From Candidatus Latescibacterota bacterium (GTDB lineage: Bacteria; Latescibacterota; UBA2968; UBA8231): a DNA stretch of 6,699 bases. The notes below the pieces were generated by a model that saw only the letters and a program-made list of their open reading frames with translations, made no database searches and was not told the DNA's origin. The translations under genes and the position numbers were made by a program. Of this stretch, positions 5,233 through 6,699 are shown piece after piece. Position 1 is the stretch's first letter. Each line of letters opens with the position of its first letter. The stretch is taken from the NCBI GenBank assembly GCA_022825185.1, contig JAJDYK010000357.1, positions 1-6,699 on the forward strand, read 5' to 3'.

Positions 5233-6348
5233 ATGAAAATCTGCCATCTGATGTACGACGACATTGCCAACCCGTGGCTGGGCGGCGGTGGTGCGGTGCG
5301 GGCGATGGAACTCTACCGCCGCTTGGCCAGCCGCCACGAGATTACCATCGTCAGTGGCCTGTTTCCCGGAGCTGAGTTAGAAACCGAACGGCACGGCCTG
5401 CGCCTGTTGCGCGTTGGCTCGGCCCGCAGCTATGCCCTGAGCCGGGTGGGCTATTGCCGCGAAGCCGTGGCGCAGTTGCAGCGGCTGGAGTGGGATTTGT
5501 GGATCAATGAGTTTTCGGCGTTTGCGCCGCTGCGCGTTCCGGCGGCACTGCGGCGGCAGGGTTTGCTTTTGTTTTATCACTTCATGGGACTTCACGCGCT
5601 TGCCAAGCATCCGTTGGTGGGCGGTGTGGCGTGGCTGTGCGAGCGGCGCGCCCTGCGGGCTTATGGTCGGATTTTGACGATTGCGCCTAGCGTGCAAGAG
5701 CGCGTTCAGCGGCGTGCGCGCGACGCGGAGGTCAATCTGGTGTACAGTGGCGTCGATCGGCGTTTTTTTGCGCTGATGCCCGAGGAAGCGCCGTACTTGC
5801 TCTACTTTGGGCGCATGGATGTACACACCAAGGGGATCGACCTGTTGATCGCTGCGTTTGCCGAGATTGCTGACGAGTACCCGGATATTCGACTCAAGTT
5901 GGCTGGGCGTGGGACTCCTAAGCAGCTCGCTAAGGTGCGCGACTTGGCGCGGAGGGTGGGACTGGAGAGCCGGGTGGAGATAATCGGGAATGTGGATGAG
6001 GAACGACAAGGCGAGCTTTTGCGCCGTGCGCTCGTGGTCTGCGTCCCGTCGCGCTACGAGGGGTGGTGCATGGTAGCGGTGGAAGCTGCGGCCGCTGGGA
6101 AAGCTGTGTTGGGTACGGACATTGACGGCCTGCGGGATGCTGTGCGCCACGATGAGACTGGGGTGTTGGTGCCGCCCGAGGATGTGGGGGCTTTGGCAAG
6201 CGGGATGCGGGCGTTGATTGCTGACGACGCGAGGCGGCGGGCGTTGGGGGCGGCGGGCCGGGCGTGGGCTGGGCGGTTTAGCTGGGATCGGTTGGCCGAG
6301 GATTTGGAGGGCGTGTATTTGCGGGCGGTTGAGGGAGCCCGCCACTAG
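5233..6348 (+). CDS. GT4-family glycosyltransferase (GT-B fold)
   Basis: From the ATG at 5233 the protein has 371 residues. The N-terminal Rossmann lobe begins MKICHLMYDD and has the glycine loop WLGGGGAVRAMEL (15-27), typical of the acceptor-side loop. The C-terminal lobe has YFGRMDVHTKGIDLL (191-205), with the Arg194 and Lys200 that normally contact the sugar-nucleotide diphosphate, LAGRG (223-227), and the EX7E motif Glu276...Glu284 (YEGWCMVAVEAAAAGKAVLG), followed by GLRDAV and ETGVLVPP. These mark a retaining GT4-type enzyme; donor and acceptor cannot be told. A TTG at 5224 in the same frame has a GAGG 7 bases upstream (5213-5216) and would add three residues (MPP), so that start is possible. 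The gene lies 9 or 18 bases after hisB and is probably cotranscribed, though it has no known histidine role. Its stop lies in the CTAG shared with the convergent small gene. Confidence 0.92.
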   Translation: MKICHLMYDDIANPWLGGGGAVRAMELYRRLASRHEITIVSGLFPGAELETERHGLRLLRVGSARSYALSRVGYCREAVAQLQRLEWDLWINEFSAFAPLRVPAALRRQGLLLFYHFMGLHALAKHPLVGGVAWLCERRALRAYGRILTIAPSVQERVQRRARDAEVNLVYSGVDRRFFALMPEEAPYLLYFGRMDVHTKGIDLLIAAFAEIADEYPDIRLKLAGRGTPKQLAKVRDLARRVGLESRVEIIGNVDEERQGELLRRALVVCVPSRYEGWCMVAVEAAAAGKAVLGTDIDGLRDAVRHDETGVLVPPEDVGALASGMRALIADDARRRALGAAGRAWAGRFSWDRLAEDLEGVYLRAVEGARH

Positions 6349-6518
6349 GGCAGCTTGAGGAGGATGGACACCAACAAACTGCCGAGTGCTAATAGGCTGG
6401 CTACCTGCATCCCAATAATCCAGCTAATGGACGCACGCAGCTCGCGCATGTCCTGACGCAAATCGATGATCGCTTGGGCGGTCTGTTCGGCGATTCCTTG
6501 GGTTACGGGTTCGCTCAT
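6345..6518 (-). CDS. Small single-pass membrane protein, copy A
   Basis: ATG at 6518, TAG at 6347-6345, 57 residues. The N-terminal half (MSEPVTQGIAEQTAQAIIDL then RQDMRELRAS) is polar, helical and heptad-like, suggesting a short coiled coil. Residues about 31-54 form a hydrophobic transmembrane helix (SWIIGMQVASLLALGSLL, then VSILLKLP). It is a paralogue of the gene just upstream on the same strand, 22 bases away, with 20 of 27 identical residues over the C-terminal segment; that pairing is the best evidence it is real. There is no good Shine-Dalgarno. The plan, a short coiled coil plus one C-terminal helix, recalls small uncharacterised proteins and phage XhlA-like proteins, but no function can be assigned. 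Its stop overlaps the glycosyltransferase stop. Confidence 0.75.
   Translation of the reverse strand: MSEPVTQGIAEQTAQAIIDLRQDMRELRASISWIIGMQVASLLALGSLLVSILLKLP
6351..6424 (-). repeat. Tandem gene-duplication repeat, unit 1
   Basis: This segment, the transmembrane-coding part of copy A, aligns without gaps to 6547-6620 at 57 of 74 positions. Both copies share GCTAATAGGCT and ACCTGCAT as read on the plus strand. It marks an older tandem duplication of the small gene and is not a mobile repeat. Confidence 0.75.
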
Positions 6519-6540
6519 GGTTGCGATGTAGGGGTGGGGA

Positions 6541-6699
6541 TTAGTTCAGCTTCATTAGAATGGAGACCAATAGGCTGCCGATAGCTAATAGGCTAGCGAC
6601 CTGCATTCCCACTAACCAGCGTGTTTGCGCGTCGAAGCGGGCATTGGTATCGCGGCGCAGATTGATGATCTCTTGCTGAATTTCGCTTATAGTGCGCTC
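6541..6699 (-). CDS. Small single-pass membrane protein, copy B (5' end outside window)
   Basis: The frame is open from the right edge to TAA at 6543-6541, giving 52 visible residues with no start codon in a suitable place, so the N-terminus is outside. The visible part has a charged helical region (ISEIQQEIINLRRDTNARFD) and then a transmembrane helix (TRWLVGMQVASLLAIGSLL, then VSILMKLN). It is nearly the same as copy A through GMQVASLLA-x-GSLLVSIL. Codon use is noticeably richer in TTA, CTA and ATA than in the his genes. Function unknown. Confidence 0.75.
   Translation of the reverse strand, partial: ERTISEIQQEIINLRRDTNARFDAQTRWLVGMQVASLLAIGSLLVSILMKLN
6547..6620 (-). repeat. Tandem gene-duplication repeat, unit 2
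   Basis: This is the matching segment in copy B, offset by 196 bases from unit 1. Most differences fall where the protein is unchanged or conservatively changed (Leu/Ile, Leu/Met), which points to selection on the protein. Confidence 0.75.

Noticed and set aside
1..6699. tRNA, rRNA, CRISPR, insertion sequence or defence island
   Set aside because: I found no cloverleaf-like tRNA, repeat-spacer array, transposase or terminal inverted repeats. Apart from the small tandem genes, the region is ordinary metabolic chromosome.

Overview
The window is GC-rich bacterial chromosome, densely packed, with mostly G/C-ending codons. It carries a partial histidine biosynthesis operon on the plus strand and shorter minus-strand units on both sides of it. 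I cannot name the species. A plausible source is an uncultured, selenocysteine-using bacterial lineage, because one gene is only intelligible if an in-frame UGA is read as selenocysteine. UGA is clearly an ordinary stop in at least four neighbouring genes, so a recoded genetic code does not explain it.

Positions 1-1380 hold a minus-strand unit. A near-consensus sigma-70-type promoter (TTGACA-N17-TATACT, 1350-1378) is followed by a perfect Shine-Dalgarno and a 77-residue SelW/Rdx-family selenoprotein gene (1085-1318) with a CxxU redox motif. A bacterial SECIS-like hairpin lies just after the UGA. After 40 bases comes a long TPR-repeat protein with a signal peptide and a TTG start (1-1044), which runs off the left edge. 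Ordinary gene calling would miss or truncate both genes.

Positions 1319-1512 form the divergent intergenic region. From 1513 to 6348 five plus-strand genes are packed as one operon: a HEAT-repeat putative lipoprotein, hisG (long form with its own regulatory domain), hisD, hisB (monofunctional dehydratase) and a GT4-family glycosyltransferase. Junctions are 4-base overlaps (HEAT/hisG, hisD/hisB), a 1-base overlap (hisG/hisD) and a 9- or 18-base gap (hisB/glycosyltransferase). The three his enzymes catalyse the first step, the last two oxidations and the IGP dehydration. hisC, hisH, hisA, hisF, hisI/E and the HolP phosphatase are not here and must lie elsewhere if the pathway is complete.

Positions 6345-6699 hold two tandem minus-strand genes for very small single-pass membrane proteins that are clear paralogues of each other. 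The downstream copy converges on the glycosyltransferase gene so tightly that one CTAG palindrome supplies both stop codons. I saw no tRNA, rRNA, insertion sequence, CRISPR array or convincing intrinsic terminator.
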